Source: Gammaproteobacteria bacterium (GTDB taxonomy: Bacteria > Pseudomonadota > Gammaproteobacteria > Pseudomonadales > Moraxellaceae). From it: DNA of 64,000 nucleotides. Location of the stretch: assembly GCA_028868515.1 (NCBI GenBank), contig JAGWUI010000012.1, forward strand, positions 34,972 to 98,971, read 5' to 3'. Positions 45,182 through 54,265 of the stretch are shown here, piece after piece. Under the pieces are notes generated by a model. That model did no database searches. It saw only the letters and a program-made list of their open reading frames with translations, and was not told the origin of the DNA. The number at the start of each line of letters is the position of its first letter. The first letter of the stretch is position 1. The translations under genes and the position numbers were made by a program.

Positions 45182-47038
45182 ATGCGTTTACTTACTCGGA
45201 AAGCTGAGCATTCAGATGTTATTACCGTCACTGATGTTGCTGAACGAATTCCCAATCTTCTCAAAAAACTGCCTCACATGGTTCATGGTCTCATTCTTGC
45301 GAATGACACTCGCCCAAATAAACCGATGGGATTTGGCGTAGAATTTGAACGCGCTACTCGCGAAAATCCTTATGGTATCGCCCTCTATTACCGTGATGTG
45401 CAATACACCTATACCCAATTTAATGAGTGGGCAAATAAGATTGCTCATTACATGCTGAGTTGCGGAATCAAAAAAGGCGATACAGTGACAATTTTTATTG
45501 AAAATCGTCCTGAATTGCTTGTGGCTAGCTTGGCGTGTGCCAAAGTCGGTGCAGTTGCTGCACTTGTGAATTGCTCACAAACAGGTAAGAGCTTAATTCA
45601 TAGTGTGAATTTGGTTAAACCAAAAATGCTGATCGTAGGTGATGAGCTTAAAGCATCTGTGGATGATGTCAAAGACAGCCTTGAGCTTGAGGCGAACCAG
45701 TTTTATTGGTTTGCAGATGAAGATACACGTAAACCACGTAGCAATGAGAGTGCGCCAGTTCCTGCGGGATATCAAGATTTGGCTGAAAAAATTGCCGATC
45801 AACCACGCTTCAACCCGCCTTGTAGCCATAACGTCTTTCATGGCGATGGACTGTTTTATATCTATACATCGGGTACAACTGGATTACCAAAAGCGGTTGT
45901 GTTTAAACATGGTCGCTGGATGAAAGGCTACGGGACTCTAGGTTTTATCGTCAATCTGAATAAAGATGATGTGTTATATGCGACATTACCTTTTTATCAT
46001 GCAACAGCAATGGTCGTATGCTGGTCAGCGGTGATTGCGGGTAATGGTGGCTTGGCGATCCGCCGTAAATTCTCAGCGCGTGAGTTCTGGCCAGATGTGC
46101 GCCGTTACAATGCGACTGCGATTGGTTATGTGGGCGAGTTGTGTCGTTATTTGATGGATACTGCACCAACGCCAAATGATCGTAAAAATCGCGTCACCAA
46201 GATGGTGGGTAATGGGATGCGTGCCAATATCTGGCATGATTTCAAACAACGTTTTGGCATTGAAGAAGTCTTTGAATTGTATGGTTCAAGTGAAGGAAAC
46301 GTTGGATTTAGTAATATTTTTAACTTTGAAAATACAGTCGGTTTCTCACCAGTTCCTTACGCAATTGTTCGCTATGATCAAGAAAAAGGCGAACCCATCC
46401 TGAACAAAAAAGGATTCATGACAAAGGTTAAAAAAGGTGAAAGCGGTTTGCTGATTGGCGAAATCACCAAGACTTCTCCTTTTGATGGTTATACCGACCC
46501 TGAAAAGAATAAAGCAACGATTTTGGAAGGCGTCTTCAAAAAAGGAGATCGCTTCTTTAATACAGGCGACTTGGTTCGTGATTTAGGTTTCCGTCATGCT
46601 CAGTTTGTGGATCGCTTGGGTGATACATTCCGCTGGAAAGGGGAAAATGTATCAACAACTGAAGTTGAGAATCATGTTGCTGACCATAGTGCGATTGCTG
46701 AAGCTGTCGTATATGGTGTAGAAATTCCAAATACCAATGGTCGTGCAGGTATGTGTGCGATTACACCGCAGCCAGATGCAGTGGTCGATTATGCTGAGCT
46801 ACTTAGCTTCTTTAAGACATGTATGCCAGCATATGCAATTCCTGTATTTATTCGTGTACAGGCGCAAGTGGAGACTACTGGTACGTTCAAATATCAGAAA
46901 ACCAATCTGAAAAAAGAAGCCTTTGATCCATCCCAAACCACAGATCCTTTACTGGTTTGGTTGCCTGGTACAACGACTTATGTGCCGATTACATCTGAAA
47001 TTTTTGCTGGTATTCAGAGCGGTGCATATCGATTCTAA
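45182..47038 (+). CDS. Long-chain acyl-CoA synthetase (FATP-like)
   Basis: Joins fatty acids to CoA by way of an acyl-adenylate. ANL superfamily: ATP-binding loop YIYTSGTTGLPKAVVFKH, ELYGSSEGNVGFSN and the hinge/Lys-bearing end GTFKYQKTNLKKEAFDP. It is closest in pattern to the very-long-chain acyl-CoA synthetase/FATP type, with VGAVAALVNCSQTGKSL near residue 125. ATG 45182 has AGGA upstream and gives 618 residues; the frame reaches 45062 with a Cys-rich stretch that is unlikely to be coding. Probably cytoplasmic or membrane-associated, followed by its own terminator. Confidence 0.9.
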   Translation: MRLLTRKAEHSDVITVTDVAERIPNLLKKLPHMVHGLILANDTRPNKPMGFGVEFERATRENPYGIALYYRDVQYTYTQFNEWANKIAHYMLSCGIKKGDTVTIFIENRPELLVASLACAKVGAVAALVNCSQTGKSLIHSVNLVKPKMLIVGDELKASVDDVKDSLELEANQFYWFADEDTRKPRSNESAPVPAGYQDLAEKIADQPRFNPPCSHNVFHGDGLFYIYTSGTTGLPKAVVFKHGRWMKGYGTLGFIVNLNKDDVLYATLPFYHATAMVVCWSAVIAGNGGLAIRRKFSAREFWPDVRRYNATAIGYVGELCRYLMDTAPTPNDRKNRVTKMVGNGMRANIWHDFKQRFGIEEVFELYGSSEGNVGFSNIFNFENTVGFSPVPYAIVRYDQEKGEPILNKKGFMTKVKKGESGLLIGEITKTSPFDGYTDPEKNKATILEGVFKKGDRFFNTGDLVRDLGFRHAQFVDRLGDTFRWKGENVSTTEVENHVADHSAIAEAVVYGVEIPNTNGRAGMCAITPQPDAVVDYAELLSFFKTCMPAYAIPVFIRVQAQVETTGTFKYQKTNLKKEAFDPSQTTDPLLVWLPGTTTYVPITSEIFAGIQSGAYRF

Positions 47039-47060
47039 TGTTGAATTGAATGTGAAGTAC

Positions 47061-47087
47061 AAAAGGTCGCGTTAAGCGGCCTTTTTT
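47061..47087 (+). terminator. Terminator after acyl-CoA synthetase gene
   Basis: AAAAGGTCGC pairs with GCGGCCTTTT around GTTAA with one G-U pair, followed by a T tract. Confidence 0.85.
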
Positions 47088-47160
47088 ATGCGTGGACCTG
47101 ATCAGATGATATTCTGTGGTGTATTTATGTGCAAACAAACGATAAGGTCTATGATTGTGC

Positions 47161-47188
47161 TTGTGTTTGTCTGAAAAATTGATAGAAT
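47161..47188 (+). promoter_or_regulatory. Promoter of the tRNA-Lys cluster
   Basis: TTGTGT at 47161-47166 and TAGAAT at 47183-47188 are 16 bases apart; GTGCGC follows, a G/C-rich discriminator typical of stringently controlled stable-RNA promoters. About 17 bases further the first tRNA starts. Confidence 0.55.
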
Positions 47189-47204
47189 GTGCGCTCACTG
47201 AAAC

Positions 47205-47280
47205 GGGTCGTTAGCTCAGTCGGTAGAGCAGTTGACTTTTAATCAATTGGTCGCAGGTTCGAATCCCGCACGACCCACCA
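47205..47280 (+). tRNA. tRNA-Lys (UUU), copy 1
   Basis: 76 bases with encoded CCA. Acceptor GGGTCGT pairs with ACGACCC, the D-loop TTAGCTCAGTCGGTAGAGCA is standard, the anticodon loop is CTTTTAA (anticodon TTT) and the T-arm GGTTCGAATCC is standard. Same sequence as 47385-47460. Confidence 0.96.
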
Positions 47281-47310
47281 TTTTTCAGTTGGATGTGACA
47301 TCTGATATGG

Positions 47311-47336
47311 AAATCCGTCATAAGTGCGGATTTTTT
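47311..47336 (+). terminator. Terminator between the tRNA-Lys(UUU) copies
   Basis: AAATCCG pairs with CGGATTT around a 9-base loop, with a six-T run. It may stop or attenuate the first transcript, so the second copy may have its own promoter or be made by read-through. Confidence 0.7.
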
Positions 47337-47384
47337 GCTTTCTGTAGGCAAGTTGCTCATTCAGAATGCAATTCCAAATCATAT

Positions 47385-47460
47385 GGGTCGTTAGCTCAGT
47401 CGGTAGAGCAGTTGACTTTTAATCAATTGGTCGCAGGTTCGAATCCCGCACGACCCACCA
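47385..47460 (+). tRNA. tRNA-Lys (UUU), copy 2
   Basis: Identical to copy 1 over all 76 bases, including the encoded CCA. The spacer between the copies has no other gene. Followed by a strong terminator. Confidence 0.96.
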
Positions 47461-47473
47461 TATTTAGTAATTC

Positions 47474-47510
47474 AAAAAAAGCCTATGCTGATTTGCGTAG
47501 GCTTTTTTTT
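47474..47510 (+). terminator. Terminator after the second tRNA-Lys(UUU)
   Basis: AAAAAAAGCCTATGC pairs with GCGTAGGCTTTTTTT with one G-U pair, with a TGATTT loop and an eight-T tract. Confidence 0.9.
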
Positions 47511-47606
47511 ATGCTTCATCATTAAAAAATGATCAATATGCGGATTTCTTACATTGAATTGATTATACTTATTTTCTATTATGGTCTTCACATGATTGCA
47601 TGACAT

Positions 47607-47682
47607 GGGTTGTTAGCTCAGTTGGTAGAGCAGCGGACTCTTAATCCGTAGGTCGTAGGTTCGAGCCCCACACAACCCACCA
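47607..47682 (+). tRNA. tRNA-Lys (CUU)
   Basis: 76 bases with encoded CCA. Acceptor GGGTTGT pairs with ACAACCC; the D-loop is standard; the anticodon loop CTCTTAA gives anticodon CTT, read as lysine (AAG codon); the T-arm GGTTCGAGCCC is standard. It is a distinct isoacceptor from the two TTT copies upstream. Confidence 0.93.
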
Positions 47683-47839
47683 TAATTTTAAAGGCTTATC
47701 TCTTTTAAGCATCCTCCCTCAAATCTTCGTCATTGCTCTGAACAAGAATCCTTTGCTCTCTCCCTACGCGATATCTAATAGAAGTATCACTCCTGAAGAT
47801 TTGTATTCATTGCGCTATCTCCTTGGAGGCGAGAAAAGC

Positions 47840-48583
47840 TTAATACAAGGGTCTTGATCCACGCTCAGCATATTTACGATGAATAGCTGCGGTCCTCTCT
47901 ATCAGTTGTCGACATACCTTTGAACCTAAAAATGCTGCACGCGCAGGTGTCGTTAGCATGTATTCAGGAACATCATTGTATTGTCCAGATTGAAGCGGTC
48001 GAACTATTGAATTGTTTCGCGGCAAATGAACATCCATATATTTTATTGCTTCGGCAATTTTCTTCTGCATTTGTCTGCCGCGTTCGCTCAATGGCATAGG
48101 TTCATTTGGTCTGAGTTTCATCCAAGCATATCGGTCAGCGAGTACCTCATTCACTAACCACATGTATTTGTGGCATTGGTCCCGAGCCTTTATATTCTCC
48201 ATGCGCATTAGTTCAAATGCGTCAAAGTTATCCATCCTATGACCAATCTCGTGCCAGACTATATAAGAGTATAGTTCATCATCCATTAAGTGGGATTTAT
48301 CCAGCTCAGGACGTTCCGCTGCACGAAACTCTGCAATATTAATGGTGGATGAAAGAGTTATTAGTGCACGCTCATGCCATTGAGTGTCAGGGTTGGTCAC
48401 ATCTTTACAAACTAAAAGTGCCCAAGGTGAATATGAACCCCAGCATTTCTTATCAATTTCTGAACGTGCACCTATTCGTGCTGGTGTTGAAAGATTTAAG
48501 GCACATCCCACAGATTTAGTCATTTCAGCAAATTTACGATACTGTTTACGAGTGATTCGTAAAGTATTCTCTATATGGTTCAT
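47840..48583 (-). CDS. Putative zinc metallopeptidase-like protein, HEIGH motif
   Basis: 247 residues, no signal. VWHEIGHRMDNFD carries HExxH, the zinc motif of gluzincin-type peptidases, and NEVLADRYAW about 35 residues later may give the third ligand (Glu or Asp). Both features look intact, so a peptidase or peptidase-like role is plausible. The rest has no family I recognise. It lies next to the lysine tRNA cluster, a common integration place, but no integrase or att repeat is seen. The short gap before the DyP gene has a possible ATTCAAC/GTTGAAT hairpin. Confidence 0.6.
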   Translation of the reverse strand: MNHIENTLRITRKQYRKFAEMTKSVGCALNLSTPARIGARSEIDKKCWGSYSPWALLVCKDVTNPDTQWHERALITLSSTINIAEFRAAERPELDKSHLMDDELYSYIVWHEIGHRMDNFDAFELMRMENIKARDQCHKYMWLVNEVLADRYAWMKLRPNEPMPLSERGRQMQKKIAEAIKYMDVHLPRNNSIVRPLQSGQYNDVPEYMLTTPARAAFLGSKVCRQLIERTAAIHRKYAERGSRPLY

Positions 48584-48737
48584 TTCGCACCTCCAACAAC
48601 ATACTGTTGGCCTTTACTCGCGCATTCAACACATCTTTGATTCGTTGAATGTTAAACAATGTTCTTTTCAGCGTATCCAGGCACAAAGTCGATTCAAGCT
48701 GATGGGTGTTAAACCTAGTGTTGAAAAAACAGTGCTC

Positions 48738-49673
48738 TTAATCCCCTAAATCATCCAGAAAATCAAAAGTCGGCACAAAGAATAAACAACCTGTCAGTGG
48801 CGTACTAAAATCAAGCAGCTTATCAGTATGTTTCTCACGATTACCTAAAAACATATTGCGGAGCATCTGCCGAGTAGTGCTAAAGTGCCGTGCATAGCCG
48901 ATGAAGAACGTGCCATATTCATTTTTTGAAGGATTAGAAAAAGGCATATTGGCGCGGACAATTTTGAGTTCGTTGCCATCTGCATCATGTGCTTTACTCA
49001 CCACATTGTGCGCCGTCGCAGGTTTGACATCATCACCCAATTCCACGTCGCTATATTTTTTGCGACCAATCACTTTTTCTTGTTCTTCATCAGATAGCGC
49101 ACGCCATTTATCCATGTCATGCACATATTTCTGGATGAAGGCATAACTTCCGCCTTTAAAGTCGGGATCTTCATCATCGACAACAGCGTATTGCGCTGCA
49201 ATTTCCTGCTCAGGATTTTCCGTACCGTCTACGAAGCCAATAATGGATCTTCCGTCAAAATAACGAAAACCATGAACTTCATCGATGGAATAGGTGCTGT
49301 CTTGTAATTGCTGTTGAATGATTGATCCGAGCTCATAGCAAATGCCTTGTTTATTTGCACGGATATGAAAGAACAAATCGCCTGCGGTCGAAACTGCCGT
49401 ATATTTTTTACCTTGAATCGCCTCAAATGGTGTAAGTTCTTTAGGTTTTCCAAGATCAGGAAAAAGTCGAGACCAAGCCTCGGCGCCAAAACCTAATGCG
49501 GCATTAAAATCATCATGAGGAAAGCGGTTTTTTAGGCTGCGGACCAAAGCAGAGAAGTTGGCGGCAAAGTCTTTCACAGCATCAATCGAAGATGCGTCAG
49601 GATTAATTCCTAAGACGATAAAGAGTGCGTTCTCACCGGGTGGACTCATCACGGGTTGGATTCTTGTACTCAT
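48738..49673 (-). CDS. DyP-type peroxidase
   Basis: Heme peroxidase of the dye-decolorizing family, 311 residues, YfeX/TyrA group by length. The signature GFVDGTENP (GxxDG) with the distal Asp is clear; AHNVVSKAH probably holds the proximal His and FFIGYARHFSTTRQM the distal Arg. No Tat or Sec signal, so cytoplasmic. It lacks an adjacent encapsulin gene, which some DyPs have. It may act on porphyrins or hydroperoxides. Confidence 0.9.
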   Translation of the reverse strand: MSTRIQPVMSPPGENALFIVLGINPDASSIDAVKDFAANFSALVRSLKNRFPHDDFNAALGFGAEAWSRLFPDLGKPKELTPFEAIQGKKYTAVSTAGDLFFHIRANKQGICYELGSIIQQQLQDSTYSIDEVHGFRYFDGRSIIGFVDGTENPEQEIAAQYAVVDDEDPDFKGGSYAFIQKYVHDMDKWRALSDEEQEKVIGRKKYSDVELGDDVKPATAHNVVSKAHDADGNELKIVRANMPFSNPSKNEYGTFFIGYARHFSTTRQMLRNMFLGNREKHTDKLLDFSTPLTGCLFFVPTFDFLDDLGD

Positions 49674-50034
49674 ATCGCATTCCTTTTTAAATTCATTTTA
49701 AAATTTTCTTGAGCTGTACTTATCCATCACAAGGGACGGGCTATATCGTCAAGAATATTTAAAAAATAGTCGTGTGTTGTCTTAAAGGTACTACAAGGAA
49801 AGATTCATGGAAATAGCTAATCTGAGGTACAAACTTTATCAATACAAATTTAGCAGTTCGTATGAATTGAAATCAGAATGAAATTGGCGCACGATCAAAA
49901 AACGAAGATAGATAAATTACTTGCTTTGAGATTGTTACGTCTTCATGTTGAATAATATGGATAAAAAATACGAATTGATGATGCTGTCATAAATAATCAT
50001 TAGCATCACAGATAAATTGAGAGGGTTGAAAGCA
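49674..50034. other. Intergenic region between DyP and molybdoenzyme genes
   Basis: 361 A+T-rich bases between divergent genes. It must carry promoters for both. A 24-codon open frame at 49807-49881, with AAGGAA six bases ahead of its ATG, is listed separately. No repeat, tRNA or strong hairpin is seen. Confidence 0.5.
49807..49881 (+). CDS. Possible small ORF, 24 residues
   Basis: ATG 49807 to TGA 49879-49881 encodes MEIANLRYKLYQ and then YKFSSSYELKSE. AAGGAA lies six bases upstream, an ideal ribosome site. It is too short to judge by composition and no similar peptide is known to me. It may be a chance frame in the upstream region of the molybdoenzyme gene or a translated leader. Confidence 0.25.
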   Translation: MEIANLRYKLYQYKFSSSYELKSE

Positions 50035-52452
50035 ATGATTGATAAACATGATGATCAACATGCGCCAACTGAACAGGCAGAGCATCATGGTCATGCTCGA
50101 ATTGAGGACTATACTCAACCCGCAGCAGGTTGGGGCGCTTTGCTCAGTGTCGCTCGCAATCTGACCCAGCAAGGCATTGTCAAAAAAGGTGCGATTACCT
50201 TACTGAATATCAATCAACCGACAGGCTTTGATTGTCCGGGCTGTGCGTGGCCTGAAAAGAAACATGCTCATACGTTCAATTTTTGTGAAAATGGCGCCAA
50301 AGCGATTGCTTTTGAAGCGACCAATAAGCGTGTTCCGCCAGAATTTTTTGCAGAGCATAGTGTCAGTTGGCTATCGCAGCAGAGTGATTATTTCCTTGAG
50401 CAACAAGGTCGTCTGACTGATCCGCTGCGTTACGATGCTGCGACGGATCATTATGTGCCGATTCCATGGGATGAGGCGTTTGGTATTGTCGCGCGTCATT
50501 TACATGGGCTGGATAATCCAAATCAAGCGGCGTTTTATACGTCGGGTCGAACCAGTAACGAAGCGGCATTCTTGTATCAACTTTTTGTTCGTAATTTTGG
50601 CACGAATAATTTCCCTGATTGCTCCAATATGTGCCATGAAACCACAAGTTATGCACTTGGGGAGTCGCTTGGATTGGGTAAGGGAACGGTCACGCTGGAT
50701 GACTTTGAACTCGCTGATGCCGTGTTTTTATTTGGTCAGAATCCGGGAACAAATCATCCGCGGATGCTGAGTACATTGCGTGAGATGTCGAAACGCGGCG
50801 CAAAAATTGTTGCTATTAATCCGCTGAAGGAACGAGGTTTAGAGCGTTTCCAAGATCCGCAAAGTCCAATTGAAATGATGACCAATGGCAGTACTAAGAT
50901 CAGCAGTAATTATTTTCAGCCTAAAGTCGGTGGTGATTATGCGCTGCTGATGGGCATGATGAAGCATTTACGCGAGTGGGATCGGCAGGCACTGGCAGCA
51001 GGTAAACCAAGTTTATTTGATCAAGCATTTATTGATATGAATACTGATGGCTTCGCGGAAATGATTGTCGAAGTGGATAAAACGGATTGGTCGATGATTC
51101 ATGAGCATTCAGGTTTATCTCCTGACGATTTGAAATCATTGGCAAAAATATTCTGTGATGCTAAGCGAGCCATCTTCTGCTGGGGCATGGGCATTACCCA
51201 AAATCGCAATGGAGTTGCCAACGTTCATATGCTGGCTAATTTGTTGCTTGCACGCGGTCATATTGGACGCCCGGGTGGTGGTGCGTGTCCCGTTCGTGGT
51301 CATAGCAATGTCCAAGGCGATCGAACCATGGGCATCAATGAACGTCCAGTGCCGAAGCTTTGGGATCGATTAGATCATGTGTTTGGGATTCAATCGCCGA
51401 GAACTGCGGGGCTGGGTGTGGTTGAAACGATTAGCGCGATGGCAACAGGAGAGGTGAAGGTCTTTTTTGCTTTGGGTGGTAATTTTGCTGTGGCGACGCC
51501 TGATACGCCATTTACTGAGGATGCGCTGCGCCGTTGTACATTAACTGCACATGTTGCGACTAAACTGAATCGGAGTCATCTCATCTGTGGTCAGGATGCG
51601 CTGATTTTACCGTGTTTGGGTCGTACAGAAATCGATATGCAAGTGCATGGACCGCAGTCTGTTTCAGTTGAAGATTCAATGAGTAATGTGCATTTGTCGG
51701 TGGGTAGAAATGAACCTGCATCAGACAATTTGTTGTCTGAGCCTGCAATCGTGGCGCGTTTAGCCGAAGCTGTGCTGCCTGATAGTCCAGTCAAATGGAG
51801 TTGGTACGTCGAGAGCTATGATCGTATCCGTGATGCGATTGCGGAGGTTTTTGATGATTTCCATGATTTCAATGCGCGTGTCTATCAGCCCGGAGGATTT
51901 CACTTACCACATCCAGCCAATCAGCATGAATGGCATACCAAGACGGGTAAAGCAGAGTTCCATGTCTTACCTATGAGTGATGTCTATTTAGATCAAGTCT
52001 ACAGCTATGCTGCGCAAGTGAAGGACAAAACGGTTTATACGCTGATGACGACACGCTCTCATGATCAATATAACACGACGATTTATGGGTTAGATGATCG
52101 TTATCGTGGTGTTTTTGGTCAACGTCGTGTCCTGTTTATGAATAAAGACGATATGCAGGATGCAGGTTTTGCGGCTGATGAGTGGGTGGATATTGAAAGT
52201 ATTTACCCTGATCAGGTGAAACGGATTGTTCAGAGTTTCCGTATCGTGCCATATAACATTCCGCGTGGTAGTTTGGCGGCGTATTATCCTGAAACGAATC
52301 CGCTGGTTGCGCTCAGTAGTCATGACAAACGCGCCAAGATTCCTGCTTCGAAAAGCGTTCCTGTGATTCTGCATCGCGGAACTGCACCAGAGCATTTTGA
52401 TTTGGCGATTCCAGTCGAATCTGAGGCAGAGGTGGTTCATGCTGGAATCTGA
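50035..52452 (+). CDS. FdhF/YdeP-family molybdopterin oxidoreductase
   Basis: An 805-residue molybdopterin enzyme related to the catalytic subunit of formate dehydrogenase, matching the YdeP-like group. It has FDCPGCAWPEKKHAHTF at the N-terminus, DCSNMCHETTSYALGES and GRPGGGACPVRGHSNVQGDR, which bind the cofactor. No Tat signal, so cytoplasmic. YdeP in E. coli gives acid resistance; the reaction catalysed is not known. ATG 50035 is chosen over TTG 50017. It overlaps fdhD by 14 bases, which fits the need for FdhD to add sulfur to the cofactor. Confidence 0.9.
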   Translation: MIDKHDDQHAPTEQAEHHGHARIEDYTQPAAGWGALLSVARNLTQQGIVKKGAITLLNINQPTGFDCPGCAWPEKKHAHTFNFCENGAKAIAFEATNKRVPPEFFAEHSVSWLSQQSDYFLEQQGRLTDPLRYDAATDHYVPIPWDEAFGIVARHLHGLDNPNQAAFYTSGRTSNEAAFLYQLFVRNFGTNNFPDCSNMCHETTSYALGESLGLGKGTVTLDDFELADAVFLFGQNPGTNHPRMLSTLREMSKRGAKIVAINPLKERGLERFQDPQSPIEMMTNGSTKISSNYFQPKVGGDYALLMGMMKHLREWDRQALAAGKPSLFDQAFIDMNTDGFAEMIVEVDKTDWSMIHEHSGLSPDDLKSLAKIFCDAKRAIFCWGMGITQNRNGVANVHMLANLLLARGHIGRPGGGACPVRGHSNVQGDRTMGINERPVPKLWDRLDHVFGIQSPRTAGLGVVETISAMATGEVKVFFALGGNFAVATPDTPFTEDALRRCTLTAHVATKLNRSHLICGQDALILPCLGRTEIDMQVHGPQSVSVEDSMSNVHLSVGRNEPASDNLLSEPAIVARLAEAVLPDSPVKWSWYVESYDRIRDAIAEVFDDFHDFNARVYQPGGFHLPHPANQHEWHTKTGKAEFHVLPMSDVYLDQVYSYAAQVKDKTVYTLMTTRSHDQYNTTIYGLDDRYRGVFGQRRVLFMNKDDMQDAGFAADEWVDIESIYPDQVKRIVQSFRIVPYNIPRGSLAAYYPETNPLVALSSHDKRAKIPASKSVPVILHRGTAPEHFDLAIPVESEAEVVHAGI

Positions 52453-53302
52453 TGAGATCGTTGAAATGCGACAACGTTCTGATTTTGAAAATATCAGCGA
52501 TGCTGCATCGGAAAGCGGTTTTGCGGATGTCGTTGTGCGTCGATTCCAAGATCATCAATTCACCTCGATTGTTGATCAAGTGGTTTGCGAGCTTCCTGTT
52601 GCACTTGTCTATAACGGAATTTCGCATGCAGTGATGATGGTAACACCGACAGACTTAGAGTTGTTCGCCAAAGGCTTTAGTTTGTCTGAAGGGATTTTAT
52701 CCAGTTTGAAAGAGCTGTATTCGTTAGATATTCATCATAGCGAACTTGGTATACAAATCGATATGACGATTGCCAGCAGTGCATTTGCAGCGTTGAAGGA
52801 GCGGCGGAGGACGATGGTAGGTCGTTCGGGTTGTGGCTTGTGTGGTATTGAAAGCCTAGAGCAGTTTCAGGTGGCGTTGCCGAACGTCACGACGCGAATG
52901 CAATCAAATTGGCTAGCGCAAATTCCCGCCGCTGTTGCGAAATTAGAAGCACAGCAACATATCACGCGAATGACTGGTGGCGCACATGCGGCAGCTTGGG
53001 TGGTTGCAGGGGAGATCGTGGCGTTATTTGAAGATGTGGGTCGCCATAATGCGCTCGACAAATTACTTGGGTTTCTATCGCAGAATCACTGTGATGTGCA
53101 GGATGGTTTTATTGTGATGACCAGTCGCGCTAGTTATGAGCTGATTCGTAAATGTGCGCAGCTCAATATCGGATTGCTTGCGAGTATTTCCGCGCCGACC
53201 ACAATGGCGATTCACATGGCGAAACAAGCGGGTTTAACACTCGCGAGCTTTTGTCGTGGTGATGGCTTTGTGATTTATACGGATGGTTTGGCTGGGTTGT
53301 AA
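52439..53302 (+). CDS. fdhD: Formate dehydrogenase accessory sulfurtransferase FdhD
   Basis: Transfers sulfur from IscS to the molybdenum cofactor of formate dehydrogenases. The Cys pair lies in GRSGCGLCGIESLEQF; the later VGRHNALDKLLG and MTSRASYELIRKCAQ are standard. About 287 residues from ATG 52439, with GAGGTGG as ribosome site inside the end of the preceding gene. It pairs with the molybdoenzyme upstream, so the two form an operon. Confidence 0.92.
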   Translation: MLESDEIVEMRQRSDFENISDAASESGFADVVVRRFQDHQFTSIVDQVVCELPVALVYNGISHAVMMVTPTDLELFAKGFSLSEGILSSLKELYSLDIHHSELGIQIDMTIASSAFAALKERRRTMVGRSGCGLCGIESLEQFQVALPNVTTRMQSNWLAQIPAAVAKLEAQQHITRMTGGAHAAAWVVAGEIVALFEDVGRHNALDKLLGFLSQNHCDVQDGFIVMTSRASYELIRKCAQLNIGLLASISAPTTMAIHMAKQAGLTLASFCRGDGFVIYTDGLAGL

Positions 53303-53356
53303 AGATTGTTCAGAAAATGGTTGTATAAAATGAATGCTTTGATTTGTCATATGTTT

Positions 53357-53434
53357 TCAAATCCCTCCTAACCTCCCTTTTCTAAAGGGAGGAACATCCC
53401 CCTCTTTAGAAAAGAGGGGTTAGGGGAGATTTGA
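53357..53434. repeat. Nested inverted-repeat element after fdhD
   Basis: TCAAATCCCTCC opposes GGGGAGATTTGA at the outer ends, and inside are two hairpins, CCTCCCTTTTCTAAAGGGAGG and CCCCTCTTTAGAAAAGAGGGG. It sits between convergent fdhD and the hydroxylase gene. Related in motif to the terminator at 25268-25295; this unit may also terminate. Confidence 0.7.
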
Positions 53435-53458
53435 AGGCATTCGATAAGTAGCCTTCAA

Positions 53459-54106
53459 TTAAGCAGGCATTGCTTCTTCGATCCCTTTCAGACGTCTTGT
53501 TTCTTCCAAACGCATATTGGCATCCAACTTGGCAAATGCTTTTGGTACATAGCGACGAGCGAGTTTGTTCAATGGATTTTCAATAAAACTAGGCAGCTTA
53601 ATCCCAATTGGATTTGATTCCTGTAAATCAGCAGAAGAAATCACACGCGTTCCCATGATGTAGTCAAACCAAGGTTTGGTTACACACCAATTGGCATCTT
53701 GATTGGTGTTCATGTGGTGATCGTAATGCCAAGGAATTTTCTTTTTTCCCCATTCTGGATCGAGGTGTGATTTGCGATGGGTGTTGTAGTAATTCCAACC
53801 GCAATAATAAGAAGTCAATGTAAAAAACGGCGCGACAGGAAAAACAATCGTCGTCAGTCCAGCAAGAAAGATCACGTTTTTAATTTCAATGCGTCCAGCG
53901 TCATTTTCCATCGGATGCTCATAGAGCGAGTCATCGCGATATTTGTTTAAACGCACTTGGCGATGATGTGTCCAGTGGTTTTTCATACCGATGTTATAAA
54001 ATGATTTGCGACCACCTTCTGGTTGCTGTATGCCATGCAAAGCGTATTTATGCATGTACCACTCAACACCGTTGGCAAAAAAAAGAGCGACTGGAATACC
54101 TAACAT
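53459..54106 (-). CDS. Fatty acid hydroxylase / sterol desaturase family protein
   Basis: 215-residue membrane enzyme of the non-heme di-iron hydroxylase group. Histidine motifs: HKYALH (HX4H), HWTHHR (HxxHH), NTHRKSH and HYDHHMNTNQDANW, all of which bind iron in the family. About two to three membrane stretches. The product could be a hydroxylated fatty acid or a desaturated lipid; substrate not shown. Start at 54106 gives MLGIPVALFFANG as first helix. Divergent from an AraC regulator, so control by it is possible. Confidence 0.85.
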   Translation of the reverse strand: MLGIPVALFFANGVEWYMHKYALHGIQQPEGGRKSFYNIGMKNHWTHHRQVRLNKYRDDSLYEHPMENDAGRIEIKNVIFLAGLTTIVFPVAPFFTLTSYYCGWNYYNTHRKSHLDPEWGKKKIPWHYDHHMNTNQDANWCVTKPWFDYIMGTRVISSADLQESNPIGIKLPSFIENPLNKLARRYVPKAFAKLDANMRLEETRRLKGIEEAMPA

Positions 54107-54265
54107 GGTTTGTTGTCCTGCTTGGATTTGATGAGAGAATCATCGCAGAACATGAATGATCAAACTTTACTCATGATAACCATATTTTTGATATTTCACG
54201 CCAAGCAATTTATACTCGGTAGCATGTTAATTCATTAAATAAGAGCATCAAGGATGAGTGCGTCA

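Noticed and set aside
47232..47525. An open frame with a repeated FNQLVAGSNPARPTIF segment.
   Set aside because: It runs through two identical tRNA-Lys genes; the repeat is simply tRNA sequence read as protein. It is a well-known false gene.
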